NCBI GenBank assembly: GCA_965231905.1
Contig: CBDDOO010000001.1
Span: 62,001 to 126,000 of the forward strand
DNA from: G963663315 sp965231905
GTDB taxonomy: Bacteria; Pseudomonadota; Gammaproteobacteria; Arenicellales; Poriferihabitantaceae
Reading direction: 5' to 3'
Length of the DNA: 64,000 bases
A program made the translations under genes and the position numbers. Shown here one piece after another: positions 9,016-17,496 of the stretch. The notes under the pieces are model-generated. The model saw only the letters and a list, made by a program, of their open reading frames with translations. It was not told the origin of the DNA and ran no database searches. Each line of letters begins with the position of its first letter. Position 1 is the stretch's first letter.

Positions 9016-10326
9016 TCAGCCTGCCGGGTTGTCCCGTTTACGCAGTTCAGACAGTTTTTGTTTTATCCTGATTTCCAGGCCCCGATCAACCGGTTGATAA
9101 AAACGGGTCGGCGCCAATCCGTCCGGGAAATAATTTTCTCCCGCCGCATAGCCATCCGGTTCATCATGGGCATAACGATATTCCTTGCCATAGCCCAGGT
9201 TTTTCATCAGCCTGGTCGGGGCGTTTTTCAGGCGCCGCGGTACATCCAGCGAGCCGGATTGCCGGGCCGCCGACATGGCCTGATTGTACGCCTTGTAAAC
9301 GGCGTTGCTTTTTGCCGCGACGCTCAGGTAAACAACGGCCTGGGCCAGGGTCAGTTCTCCTTCCGGACTGCCGAGCCGCTCCTGGGTCTGCCAGGCGTTC
9401 AACGCGATTTCAAGCGCTCTCGGGTCTGCGTTGCCAATGTCTTCGGACGCCATGCGCACTATCCGCCGGGCAATATAGGCAGGATCGCATCCTCCGTCAA
9501 TCATCCGGCAAAACCAGTACAGCGCGGCATCCGGGTCAGAGCCGCGCACCGATTTGTGTAATGCCGAGATCTGGTCGTAGAATGCGTCTCCGCCTTTATC
9601 GAATCGGCGCAACGCGCCCCCCGCCATAACCTCGGACAAAAGATTGCGGGTGATTTTCCCGTCTTGCGCAAGGTCGGCCGAGATTTCGAGCCAGGTCAAT
9701 GCCCGGCGGGCGTCTCCATCCGCCATTTGGGCCAGATGCTCGATATCTTCCCGGTCCATGGACAGGTTCGCGGACCCCAGCCCTTTTTCTACGTCAATCA
9801 GCGCCCGTTCGATCACAGGCGCGATTTCTTCCACCGAAAGCGATTTCAGCACATAAACCCGGAGTCGGGATAACAATGCGTTATTCAATTCAAAGGAGGG
9901 GTTCTCTGTGGTGGCGCCCACAAAAATAACAGTACCGTCTTCAATGTGGGGAAGGAAGGCATCCTGTTGCGCCTTGTTGAAACGGTGAACTTCATCGACG
10001 AACAAAACCGTTTTGCCCTGGCCCGCCTGTTGTCGAAGTTTTGCCTGCTCCACCGCCTGACGTATATCCTTGACCCCGGACAGCACCGCGGACAAGGAGA
10101 TGAACGCGGCATCGCAATGCGCCGCCAGCAATTTGGCGAGGGTTGTTTTACCCGTGCCCGGCGGCCCCCAGAACACCATGGAATGCAACTGACCGCGTTC
10201 AATCGCGCCATACAGCGGCTTGCCGTCGGCCAGAATATGTTTTTGCCCCGCCACTTCATGCAGTGCGGTTGGCCTGATCCGGTCGGCAAGGGGGTGGTAA
10301 GAATTTTCAGGCGCGGTATCTTCCAT
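9016..10326 (-). CDS. rarA: Replication-associated recombination protein A (RarA/MgsA), AAA+ ATPase
   Basis: RarA is a clamp-loader-like AAA+ ATPase acting at stalled replication forks. Walker A (FWGPPGTGKTTLAKLLA), Walker B with the following motif (VLFVDEVHRFNKAQQDAFLPHIE) and sensor 1 (IFVGATTENPSFELNNALLSR) are all present. These are diagnostic of the RarA/WRNIP1 family, and the C-terminal MgsA domain ends in LSELRKR. ATG 10326 is preferred, giving 436 residues. A TTG at 10338 in the same frame is possible. It lies 15 bases downstream of the antiporter stop and 4 bases upstream of the EamA gene. Confidence 0.95.
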   Translation of the reverse strand: MEDTAPENSYHPLADRIRPTALHEVAGQKHILADGKPLYGAIERGQLHSMVFWGPPGTGKTTLAKLLAAHCDAAFISLSAVLSGVKDIRQAVEQAKLRQQAGQGKTVLFVDEVHRFNKAQQDAFLPHIEDGTVIFVGATTENPSFELNNALLSRLRVYVLKSLSVEEIAPVIERALIDVEKGLGSANLSMDREDIEHLAQMADGDARRALTWLEISADLAQDGKITRNLLSEVMAGGALRRFDKGGDAFYDQISALHKSVRGSDPDAALYWFCRMIDGGCDPAYIARRIVRMASEDIGNADPRALEIALNAWQTQERLGSPEGELTLAQAVVYLSVAAKSNAVYKAYNQAMSAARQSGSLDVPRRLKNAPTRLMKNLGYGKEYRYAHDEPDGYAAGENYFPDGLAPTRFYQPVDRGLEIRIKQKLSELRKRDNPAG

Positions 10327-10341
10327 TAACGGGGGCAAGTC

Positions 10342-11388
10342 CTAATATCGTCTCAATTTGTCATTGACCGCTATCGGTGTCGGATATTTCGCAACGATCC
10401 AGTAAGCCGAAACGATGAACGAAATAATGGTTGCGAGTTGGACAATATAAAAAGTTTCCGGAGTGATGAGCTGATTCTGCCGGGCAACGAATACGATGAG
10501 CAATGAAAACTCGCTGAGTTGTCCAAGCCGCACGCCGGTTTCCCAGGCGAGCTTGTTGGTTTCCGCCTGACTGATCAGCAAGTACCGGAATACAATGGGT
10601 TTGATGATCAATAAAACCGCCGCAATCAGGCTGGTCGCGATGGCCACGCCTGCGGTAAATGCTCCGATTTCATAAGAAAGACCCAGAAATTCACCCAGTT
10701 GAGCCAAGCTGAGGCACCAGCCGATGGAGATTAAAAAAACATATTCCTGGATACGGTCAAATTTTTGAAACAGCTTGAAAATGATGAAGCGATGCCCGGT
10801 CCAGGCCACCAGCCCCAGGATCGGCAGCGCAATGAATCCCTTGAGTATGTCGAAGGCCAGCGCTTCGCCACTCCCACCGTAGCCTTGTATGACCAGCATG
10901 ACGATAATCGCGATCATGTCCTGAAGCAGCAATACACTGATGATCACTTCGCCGATATGGCGATGATGCAACACGGTGGTCGGAAGCAGTTTCAGTCCGA
11001 TGATGGTACTGGAAAAGGAGGCGCATACCCCTATAATCAGTGCATCGACACTGCCGAAGCCAAACGTCAGCGCGATACTTCCCGCAATCCCGCCAAATAC
11101 CAATGTGCAGAAAACCGTGACCAGCGTGGTCTCGCGGAGGAGTTCAAACAGTTTTTGAGGGGATAGGTTGAGTCCAAGCAGGAACAGTAGAAATATAATG
11201 CCGATACGAGCGATATCTGAAATAAGATCCGCGTCCGATACCAGGCTTAAGCCCCAGGGCCCCAGGATGGCGCCGATGGCGAGGTAGGCGACCAGCATCG
11301 CCTGACGCAGATACAGCGCGACCGTGGCCAGCAGGGCGGCGCCCCCGAAGATCAGAAAGATGGAAAATAAAATGGATTCGCTGTGCAC
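10342..11388 (-). CDS. CPA2-type cation:proton antiporter (Kef-like), internally short
   Basis: This integral membrane exchanger is related to KefB/KefC and starts at GTG 11388. Family features are AYLAIGAILGPWGLSLV, GIIFLLFLLGLNLSP, ASFSSTIIGLKLL and the LSYEIGAFTAGVAIATS helix. No C-terminal TrkA-N domain is present. After GVAIATS the sequence jumps to LIAAVLLIIKPIVFRYLL. From memory, relatives have about 40-45 further residues here, of the PLRDFFLxxFFxxxG type. If so, this gene carries an in-frame internal deletion and may be inactive or altered. The frame itself is clean over 348 codons. Confidence 0.85.
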   Translation of the reverse strand: MHSESILFSIFLIFGGAALLATVALYLRQAMLVAYLAIGAILGPWGLSLVSDADLISDIARIGIIFLLFLLGLNLSPQKLFELLRETTLVTVFCTLVFGGIAGSIALTFGFGSVDALIIGVCASFSSTIIGLKLLPTTVLHHRHIGEVIISVLLLQDMIAIIVMLVIQGYGGSGEALAFDILKGFIALPILGLVAWTGHRFIIFKLFQKFDRIQEYVFLISIGWCLSLAQLGEFLGLSYEIGAFTAGVAIATSLIAAVLLIIKPIVFRYLLISQAETNKLAWETGVRLGQLSEFSLLIVFVARQNQLITPETFYIVQLATIISFIVSAYWIVAKYPTPIAVNDKLRRY

Positions 11389-11465
11389 AGTCTATTTCGT
11401 CCGTTTCATTGTTTTCATATCCGCATTACAATATCACTATTTCCCGTTGACTGAAGTAAATTTTG

Positions 11466-11951
11466 ATGGCTGACAGATCTGGTATGACGCATTTTAACAA
11501 GAAGGGGGAAGCCCGGATGGTGGATGTAGGCGGGAAAGCCGTGACCCGTCGCGAGGCGGTCGCAGAGGGTCGGATCGTGATGTCTCCGGAAACACTCGAA
11601 ATGATCGAACAGGGCGCCAGCAGGAAAGGGGATGTCCTGGCTATTGCGCGGATCGCAGGAATCATGGCCGCGAAAAAAACGGCAGACTTGGTGCCGTTGT
11701 GCCATCCGGTCATGCTCACTCGCGTGAGCATCGAGTTCGAACCGGACCGGAGCGCCGCCAGCATTGTCTGCCGGGCCGTGACCCGGACCACTGAAAGAAC
11801 CGGAGTGGAGATGGAAGCGTTGACCGCGGTACAGGTGGCGTTACTGACCATATACGATATGTGCAAGGCGACCGACCGCGGAATGGAAATGCACGCGATT
11901 CGATTGAACCATAAATCCGGGGGCAAATCCGGGGAGTGGAATCGGGAGTGA
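11466..11951 (+). CDS. moaC: Cyclic pyranopterin monophosphate synthase accessory protein MoaC
   Basis: MoaC catalyses the second half of cPMP formation in molybdenum cofactor synthesis, after MoaA. The whole 161-residue protein is typical: MVDVGGKAVTRREAVAEGRI, KGDVLAIARIAGIMAAKKT, the LVPLCHPV active-site loop, and GVEMEALTAVQVALLTIYDMCKA. ATG 11466 gives the usual N-terminus MADRSGMTHFN. A TTG precedes it directly. moeA follows after 12 bases, forming a two-gene cofactor operon. moaA is not in the window. Confidence 0.97.
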   Translation: MADRSGMTHFNKKGEARMVDVGGKAVTRREAVAEGRIVMSPETLEMIEQGASRKGDVLAIARIAGIMAAKKTADLVPLCHPVMLTRVSIEFEPDRSAASIVCRAVTRTTERTGVEMEALTAVQVALLTIYDMCKATDRGMEMHAIRLNHKSGGKSGEWNRE

Positions 11952-11963
11952 GGTCGGATTGAA

Positions 11964-13220
11964 GTGAATAAACAGACCGACTCCGTATCCTGCGATTTCG
12001 ATCCGTCGGCGGTCACGGTGGATCAGGCCAGGTCGCACATACAGGAAACGGCAGTCGCGGTACAGGAAATTGAGACCCTGGGGCTGCACTCATCACTGGG
12101 CCGGGTCGCGGCCGCCGATATCGTCAGTACTTTCGACGTGCCCAACCACACCAATTCGGCAATGGACGGATACGCGGTCAACAGTCTCGACCTGGTTGAA
12201 AGCGGCGCCAGGGAGCTTGAAATGATCGGAGCGTCATTTGCCGGCGCTCCATTTCACGGGGTGGTCAGCCCGGGAGAATGTGTCCGCATTATGACCGGCG
12301 CCATGATGCCGGCTGGCGCGGATACGGTCGTGATGCAGGAAAGGGTCTCGGTCAATCGGCAACAGGTGACGATTTTTCCGGGCGAAAAGCGATCTGATAA
12401 TGTGCGCTATGCCGGGGAAGATATCAAAAGCGGTGACGTGGTGATTCCAGCCGGTACGCGAATCGGCGCCTCTCAACTTGGTTTGCTTGCCGCAACAGGC
12501 CAGAGCGGGATCCCCGTATTTCGCAAGCCGAAGATTGCCTGGTTCTCCAATGGAGATGAGCTGAGGCCGGTTGGCGCGCCGCTCCAGCCAGGCGAAGTCC
12601 ATGACTCGAACCGGTATACCCTGCACGCAATGTTGAGTGGTCCGGGTGTGGACCGGATTGACCTCGGAGTCGTCAGGGATGACCCGGATGCGATCCGGAA
12701 AATGATCACAGCAGCCTCGAAACAGGCCGATGTCGTGATTTCGACAGCAGGCGCTTCTGTCGGAGATGCGGATTATATCCGGGAAATACTGACCAGTCTT
12801 GGAGCGGTTCATTTCTGGAAGGTGGCCATCAAACCCGGCAGACCCTTGTCGTTCGGCAAACTCGGCGGCAGTCTGTTTTTCGGATTGCCGGGGAACCCGG
12901 TTTCGGTGATGGTGACGTTCCGGATATTCGTTGCGCCCGCTATCCGGCAGATTTCAGGAGAGAAATACAGCGTTCCGATGATATTGAAAATGAGGACAAC
13001 GACCGATTTGCGCAAACGCCGGGGGCGGATGGAATATCAACGCGGAATCCTGTCACTGAACGATCACGGCGAAACTGTGGTCGCTTCAACCGGAGAACAG
13101 GGTTCGGGCATTCTGAGCTCGATGAGCCGGGCAAACTGCTTCATCATCCTGCCGGATGACTGCGATGGCGTGAAGGCAGGGGAATGGGTGGAGGTGCAGC
13201 CCTTTGACCAGAATGCCTGA
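11964..13220 (+). CDS. moeA: Molybdopterin molybdenumtransferase MoeA
   Basis: MoeA inserts molybdate into adenylated molybdopterin, the last common step of molybdenum cofactor synthesis. The 418-residue protein shows the MoeA N-terminal motifs (TFDVPNHTNSAMDGYAV), GECVRIMTGAMMPAGADTVVMQE, the MoCF-binding core (VVISTAGASVGDADYIREIL), KPGRPLSFG and LFFGLPGNPVSVMVTF. It starts at GTG 11964 with a GAGG site 10 bases upstream, close behind moaC. It ends convergently, 49 bases from the DoeA-like gene. Confidence 0.96.
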   Translation: MNKQTDSVSCDFDPSAVTVDQARSHIQETAVAVQEIETLGLHSSLGRVAAADIVSTFDVPNHTNSAMDGYAVNSLDLVESGARELEMIGASFAGAPFHGVVSPGECVRIMTGAMMPAGADTVVMQERVSVNRQQVTIFPGEKRSDNVRYAGEDIKSGDVVIPAGTRIGASQLGLLAATGQSGIPVFRKPKIAWFSNGDELRPVGAPLQPGEVHDSNRYTLHAMLSGPGVDRIDLGVVRDDPDAIRKMITAASKQADVVISTAGASVGDADYIREILTSLGAVHFWKVAIKPGRPLSFGKLGGSLFFGLPGNPVSVMVTFRIFVAPAIRQISGEKYSVPMILKMRTTTDLRKRRGRMEYQRGILSLNDHGETVVASTGEQGSGILSSMSRANCFIILPDDCDGVKAGEWVEVQPFDQNA

Positions 13221-13269
13221 GAGCCTCCCAGTCGGCGATAGCATGGGACGCAAGGCGGTTCCGCGCGGA

Positions 13270-14454
13270 TTACTTTTTCACAAACATTTTGCGGGGCACG
13301 TTGGCCAGCGTTTCGGCGCCCTGCCCGGTGACGACGAAACTTTCGGTAATCTCCATGCCCCAGTCTTCCTGCCAGACGGCAGGGATAAAATGAAACGTCA
13401 TTCCACATTCGAGGACGGTTTCATCTCCCGGCCGCAGGCTCATGGTGCGTTCACCCCAGTCCGGGGGATAGGAAATGCCGATCGGGTAGCCGCACCGGCT
13501 TGCTTTATGGATGCCGGCGCGTTTTTCCAGAACACGGCAAAATGCTTCCGCCACCTGTTGGCATTGATTGCCGGGTCGAGCCATTGCAAGGCCCGCGTCA
13601 ATGCCTTCAACCACCGCTTGCTCCATATCCAGGAACTTTTTCGGGGGTGTGCCGAGGAACACGGTGCGCGAGGTTGGGCAATGGTAGCGCCGGTAGCAGC
13701 CCGCTATCTCGAAAAACGTCGCCTCACCGCTTTTGAAAGGCTCATCGGTCCAAGTCAGATGCGGAGCTGAGGCGTCCGCGCCGGAAGCCAGCAATGGCAC
13801 AATCGCCGGATAGTCTCCGCCGTGGTGATCCACCCCAGTGCAACCGGTGTGAAAAATCTCTGCGACCATTTCATTTTTGCGTAGTCCCGGCTCTACGCGC
13901 TCAATGATCTGTTCGTGCATCCGGGTCACGATCCGACCTGCAATTTTCATGTATTCCAGTTCCCTCGCACTCTTGATCGCGCGTTGCCAGTTAATCAGGC
14001 CGGTACTGTCGGTCAGTATTGCTTCGGGCAGTCCGTCGGCCAATTCAGCATGGGCGCGGGCGGAATACCAGTAATTGTCCATTTCGACTCCCAGGCGGCC
14101 TGAGCCGAGTCCGCGCCCTTTAAGGACTTGCGCCAGTTCCCGCATCGGATGAAGGGGTGGATTCTGCACCAGTATTTCGTCATAGCCGTGGACATCTTCA
14201 TCGGGCATCCAGACCGTGCGTACCGCGCCGTTGGCATCCTGTGCGCGAACGAAACAGACCGGATTGCCCTCCATCGGCAGAATCACGCATTGATGGACAT
14301 AGAATGACCAGCCGTCGTAGCCGGTCAACCAGTTCATGTTCGACGGGTCGCTGACGATCAGGGCATCCAGAGCCCGCACCGACATTTCAGCGCGGGTTCT
14401 GGCGATACGGGCATCGTATTCCGATTGTTCAAAAGGGAGGTTGGCGGCGCTCAT
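13270..14454 (-). CDS. doeA: M24-family hydrolase, probable ectoine hydrolase (DoeA-like)
   Basis: This is a 394-residue pita-bread-fold protein of the M24 (Xaa-Pro peptidase/creatinase) family. It has a creatinase-like N-terminal domain (MNWLTGYDGWSFYVHQCVIL) and an M24 domain (MKIAGRIVTRMHEQIIERVEPGLRK, CGYPIGISYPPDWGER, MTFHFIPAVW, ITESFVVT). Its length and these segments resemble DoeA, which opens the ectoine ring. The alternatives are a generic Xaa-Pro dipeptidase or another M24 amidohydrolase. It is the last gene of the operon encoding a polyamine-type ABC importer (18573 to 14532), so it probably acts on the imported compound. No other doe genes are nearby, so the substrate remains inference. 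Confidence 0.75.
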   Translation of the reverse strand: MSAANLPFEQSEYDARIARTRAEMSVRALDALIVSDPSNMNWLTGYDGWSFYVHQCVILPMEGNPVCFVRAQDANGAVRTVWMPDEDVHGYDEILVQNPPLHPMRELAQVLKGRGLGSGRLGVEMDNYWYSARAHAELADGLPEAILTDSTGLINWQRAIKSARELEYMKIAGRIVTRMHEQIIERVEPGLRKNEMVAEIFHTGCTGVDHHGGDYPAIVPLLASGADASAPHLTWTDEPFKSGEATFFEIAGCYRRYHCPTSRTVFLGTPPKKFLDMEQAVVEGIDAGLAMARPGNQCQQVAEAFCRVLEKRAGIHKASRCGYPIGISYPPDWGERTMSLRPGDETVLECGMTFHFIPAVWQEDWGMEITESFVVTGQGAETLANVPRKMFVKK

Positions 14455-14531
14455 TGGCTTATGACGGTTTTTTGGTGAATACTACTGGTAAATACGGCTT
14501 CGGTTACGGTGTATTCCGTCGGACTGTTCGA

Positions 14532-15392
14532 TCATTTTCGGGATTTATCCCTCTGAACCACTACGGAAAGCAGCGCCAGCATTCCCGAGCCCACGATCAG
14601 CAGGAACGACATGGCGTTGAGCACCGGCGTGGAGCCTACTTTGGCCATGCGGTCATACATTGTGATCGTAAGCGGAGCTTCTGACCCGACCAGGAACAAG
14701 GTCGTGTTGAAATTCTCAAACGATACCAGAAACGCCACAATTCCCGCCGCAATCATCGCCGGACGAAGAAACGGCAAGGTCACGGTTGCCAGTACCCGCT
14801 TCCAACTGGCGCCCAGATTCAGGGCGGCCTCCTCCATTGCAATATCGAATTTTTTCAATCTGGCCGCGATGACCAGGGTGGTTATGGTCGTTATGAATGA
14901 AAACTGGCCAAAGACGACGAGGAAAATCCCGGGGCGCAAAAAATCGAACTCGATGTTGTAGTTGTCCTCAAGGCCATTGGCGACGACGCTCGCCAGAACC
15001 AGGATGGATATTCCCAGAATGACCCCCGGAATCACCAGTGGCAGGATCATCATGATATAAAAAAAGTTTTTTCCGGGGAAATTGCCACGCTCAAACAGGA
15101 ATGCGTTACAAGCGCCGACGAATACGGACAACGTGGAAACCGCCAGCGCGATAATGAATGAATAATAGAGTCCCCGAAGTAATCGGCGGTCATGAAACAC
15201 GCCCAACTGCGGTTCTGAATCGTTGAAAAACCAGTTCAGGGTGAAGCCTTGCCATGGAAGGGCCGGAAACAGGGAATCATTGAACGCAAATATGCTTGCG
15301 GCCACCAGCGGAGAGACCAGAAAGATCAGGAAAGCCACGATATAGGCCCGGTATAACCAGATAAACCTGCCGGGGTTGTCGATTCGAGGCAT
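14532..15392 (-). CDS. Polyamine-type ABC transporter permease, PotC-like
   Basis: This 286-residue inner-membrane permease has six or so helices and a BPD_transp_1 domain. The EAA loop (MEEAALNLGASWKRVLATVTLPFLRPAMIA) is visible. WFNDSEPQLG between helices 1 and 2 is typical of PotC-type proteins. It lies 12 bases behind its PotB-like partner and 77 bases ahead of the DoeA-like gene on the same strand. The symbol is withheld because the substrate could be spermidine/putrescine, ectoine or another cationic or zwitterionic compound. Confidence 0.9.
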   Translation of the reverse strand: MPRIDNPGRFIWLYRAYIVAFLIFLVSPLVAASIFAFNDSLFPALPWQGFTLNWFFNDSEPQLGVFHDRRLLRGLYYSFIIALAVSTLSVFVGACNAFLFERGNFPGKNFFYIMMILPLVIPGVILGISILVLASVVANGLEDNYNIEFDFLRPGIFLVVFGQFSFITTITTLVIAARLKKFDIAMEEAALNLGASWKRVLATVTLPFLRPAMIAAGIVAFLVSFENFNTTLFLVGSEAPLTITMYDRMAKVGSTPVLNAMSFLLIVGSGMLALLSVVVQRDKSRK

Positions 15393-15404
15393 GGGCTGTC
15401 CTGA

Positions 15405-16268
15405 TTATCTCGCTACCGTGTTGGTCAGCGTCTGACCCGTCAGTTTCAATCCCAACCAGACGACAATGGACGTAAACGCCAGCAGGAAAAAGCCGAACGC
15501 CGCTCCCGACTCCCAGTTGTATCGTGTTATGAACTGGTCATAGATTTGCTCGGTAAACCAGCTTGAGTTCTTGCCGCCCAAAAGAATCGGGGTCAGGTAA
15601 CTTCCCGCGGTCAGCATGAAAACGACGATGCACCCGGAGGCGATGCCCGGCATGGCGTAGGGAATGATGATGCGTCTCAACACAGTGAACCCGCTGCCAC
15701 CCAGGTTGTAGCCGGCTTCAATCATGGAGTTATCCATACCGTCCAGAGTCGAAGCGATCGGAACGATCATGAATAAAATGACCGTGTAGATGAGGCCGAT
15801 AATGACGGTGACATCGTTGTACAGAAACTCCACCGGTTCAGCGACAATCCCCGACCACTGCAAAAACCCGGAAATCACTCCGGTCTCCCGCAGTAACAGA
15901 ATCCACCCGAATGCCCTGATCAGGTCGCTGACCCAAAGAGGAATGAGGCAAAACAGAAACAAGGCGCCCCGTGTCCGGTATCCGGCGACCTTCGCGATGT
16001 AGTAAGCGATCGGGAAACCGATCAATAACGCCAGAATCGTTACAATCAGCGACATGGAGCCAGTCCGCAACAGCGTGTTCCAGTAGATTGGCTCGTTGAT
16101 GAATTCGATGTAGTTGCCCAGCCCGTACTCGTACACCCGGGGGGCCACCTTTTCGCGTAATGACAGGACAGCCATGCCGATATGCGGTACTACGATCAAC
16201 AGGGTAATCCACAATCCGAAGGGAAGGAACAGCAAGAACAGCGAGAGTCGTTTTAGATCCTGATGCAC
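15405..16268 (-). CDS. Polyamine-type ABC transporter permease, PotB-like
   Basis: A 287-residue permease with a BPD_transp_1 domain. Recognisable elements are the N-terminal helix LLFLPFGLWITLLIVVPHIGM, the YCLIPLWVSDLIRAFGWILLL-like segment (FLFCLIPLWVSDL) and the EAA loop (MIEAGYNLGGSGFTVLRRIIIPYAMPGI). It starts 3 bases after the stop of the ATPase gene and precedes the PotC-like permease, giving the heteromeric membrane channel of the importer. Confidence 0.9.
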   Translation of the reverse strand: MHQDLKRLSLFLLFLPFGLWITLLIVVPHIGMAVLSLREKVAPRVYEYGLGNYIEFINEPIYWNTLLRTGSMSLIVTILALLIGFPIAYYIAKVAGYRTRGALFLFCLIPLWVSDLIRAFGWILLLRETGVISGFLQWSGIVAEPVEFLYNDVTVIIGLIYTVILFMIVPIASTLDGMDNSMIEAGYNLGGSGFTVLRRIIIPYAMPGIASGCIVVFMLTAGSYLTPILLGGKNSSWFTEQIYDQFITRYNWESGAAFGFFLLAFTSIVVWLGLKLTGQTLTNTVAR

Positions 16269-16271
16269 GGC

Positions 16272-17405
16272 TCAGTCAAATTGCGCCGCGAAGCACATTG
16301 TCTGGCCTGAAGACCAGATCAGCCTGACTTCTTCACCCGGGCGAAAGTCGTCGATTCCGCCGGTCAGGGTTACATCGGCTTCAATCAGTTGACCGGACTG
16401 ATCCCGAACCAGAATCCGGCTGTTGGCGCCGTTGAACAAAAGACTGTCCACCTTGCCCTTGTGGGTGTTCTCTTTTGCCTCCCGCGAATTTATCGATGTT
16501 CCCCCAACCCGCCCGGACCGAATGAATTCAGGTCGCACGAACACTTTTACCGATTGCCCGATTTGTCTCGTCGTTAATCTGGACGCATTACAGATCAGGC
16601 TCAGTCCGCCGTCCGTATCGACCTTTACGGTCTCTCCGTCAAAATTGACCACTTGTCCCGTCCAGCGGTTGCTTTCACCCACAAACCCCGCTACAAAGGC
16701 GGTATCGGGGGCATGGTACAACTCCTGGGGCGTGCCCACTTGCTCGAATTCACCCTGGTTCATAATGGCCACGTGATCTGACATCACCAATGCCTCGCCC
16801 TGATCATGAGTGATATAGACGAACGTTGTGTTGAACTGGTGCTGTAACAGTTTCAGTTCAATCTTCATGGCTTCGCGTAACTTCAGATCCAGCGCGCCAA
16901 GCGGTTCGTCAAGCAACAGAACGTCCGGGTCCAGGACCATGCACCTGGCGATCGCGATACGTTGTTTCTGTCCGCCGGACAATTCGTGAATTTCCCGTTC
17001 CGCGACATCCGGCAGCGCGACCCGTTGCAGAACATCCTTCACTCTGTGTTCTATTTCGGTTTTCTGCACGCCGTTGCACCTCAGGCCATACGCAATGTTT
17101 TCATAAACATTCATCATCGGGAAAAGAGCGAGATGCTGGAACACCATCTTGACGTTACGCTTGTTCGCCGGTGTATTTACAACAGATTTGCCGCGAATCC
17201 TGATTTCTCCGGAATCAGGGGTCTCGAATCCGGCAACCATTCTCATCAAGGTCGTCTTGCCGCAACCGGAAGGTCCGAGAATTGAGAAAAACGATCCTTG
17301 TGGAATGTCAAACGAGACATTCTTCACTGCGCGGATGGAGCCGAAGTCCTTGCAAAGATCAATGCATTTGAGGTCTCGGACTGTGGAAGAGGTCAAGGCG
17401 CACAT
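16272..17405 (-). CDS. Polyamine-type ABC transporter ATP-binding protein, PotA-like
   Basis: This is the cytoplasmic ATPase energising the PotBC-like channel. Motifs are Walker A (GPSGCGKTTLMRMVAGFE), signature (LSGGQKQRIAIARCM), Walker B (LLLDEPLGALDL) and the switch histidine (FVYITHDQGEAL). A C-terminal TOBE_2 domain (from about VGESNRWTGQVVNF onward) is normal for PotA/MalK-type proteins. I chose ATG 17405 (MCALTSSTVRDLKCIDL). The longer frame to 17459 adds a non-family N-terminus. It follows the binding-protein gene by about 90 bases. Confidence 0.93.
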   Translation of the reverse strand: MCALTSSTVRDLKCIDLCKDFGSIRAVKNVSFDIPQGSFFSILGPSGCGKTTLMRMVAGFETPDSGEIRIRGKSVVNTPANKRNVKMVFQHLALFPMMNVYENIAYGLRCNGVQKTEIEHRVKDVLQRVALPDVAEREIHELSGGQKQRIAIARCMVLDPDVLLLDEPLGALDLKLREAMKIELKLLQHQFNTTFVYITHDQGEALVMSDHVAIMNQGEFEQVGTPQELYHAPDTAFVAGFVGESNRWTGQVVNFDGETVKVDTDGGLSLICNASRLTTRQIGQSVKVFVRPEFIRSGRVGGTSINSREAKENTHKGKVDSLLFNGANSRILVRDQSGQLIEADVTLTGGIDDFRPGEEVRLIWSSGQTMCFAAQFD

Positions 17406-17496
17406 CCACCGGGCAGGAAAATATGAGTTTGTCCAGAGAGTCGTTGTGCAGACATGCAATCAGGCACAACGTCTCCGGACAGACAGTCAAATAATT

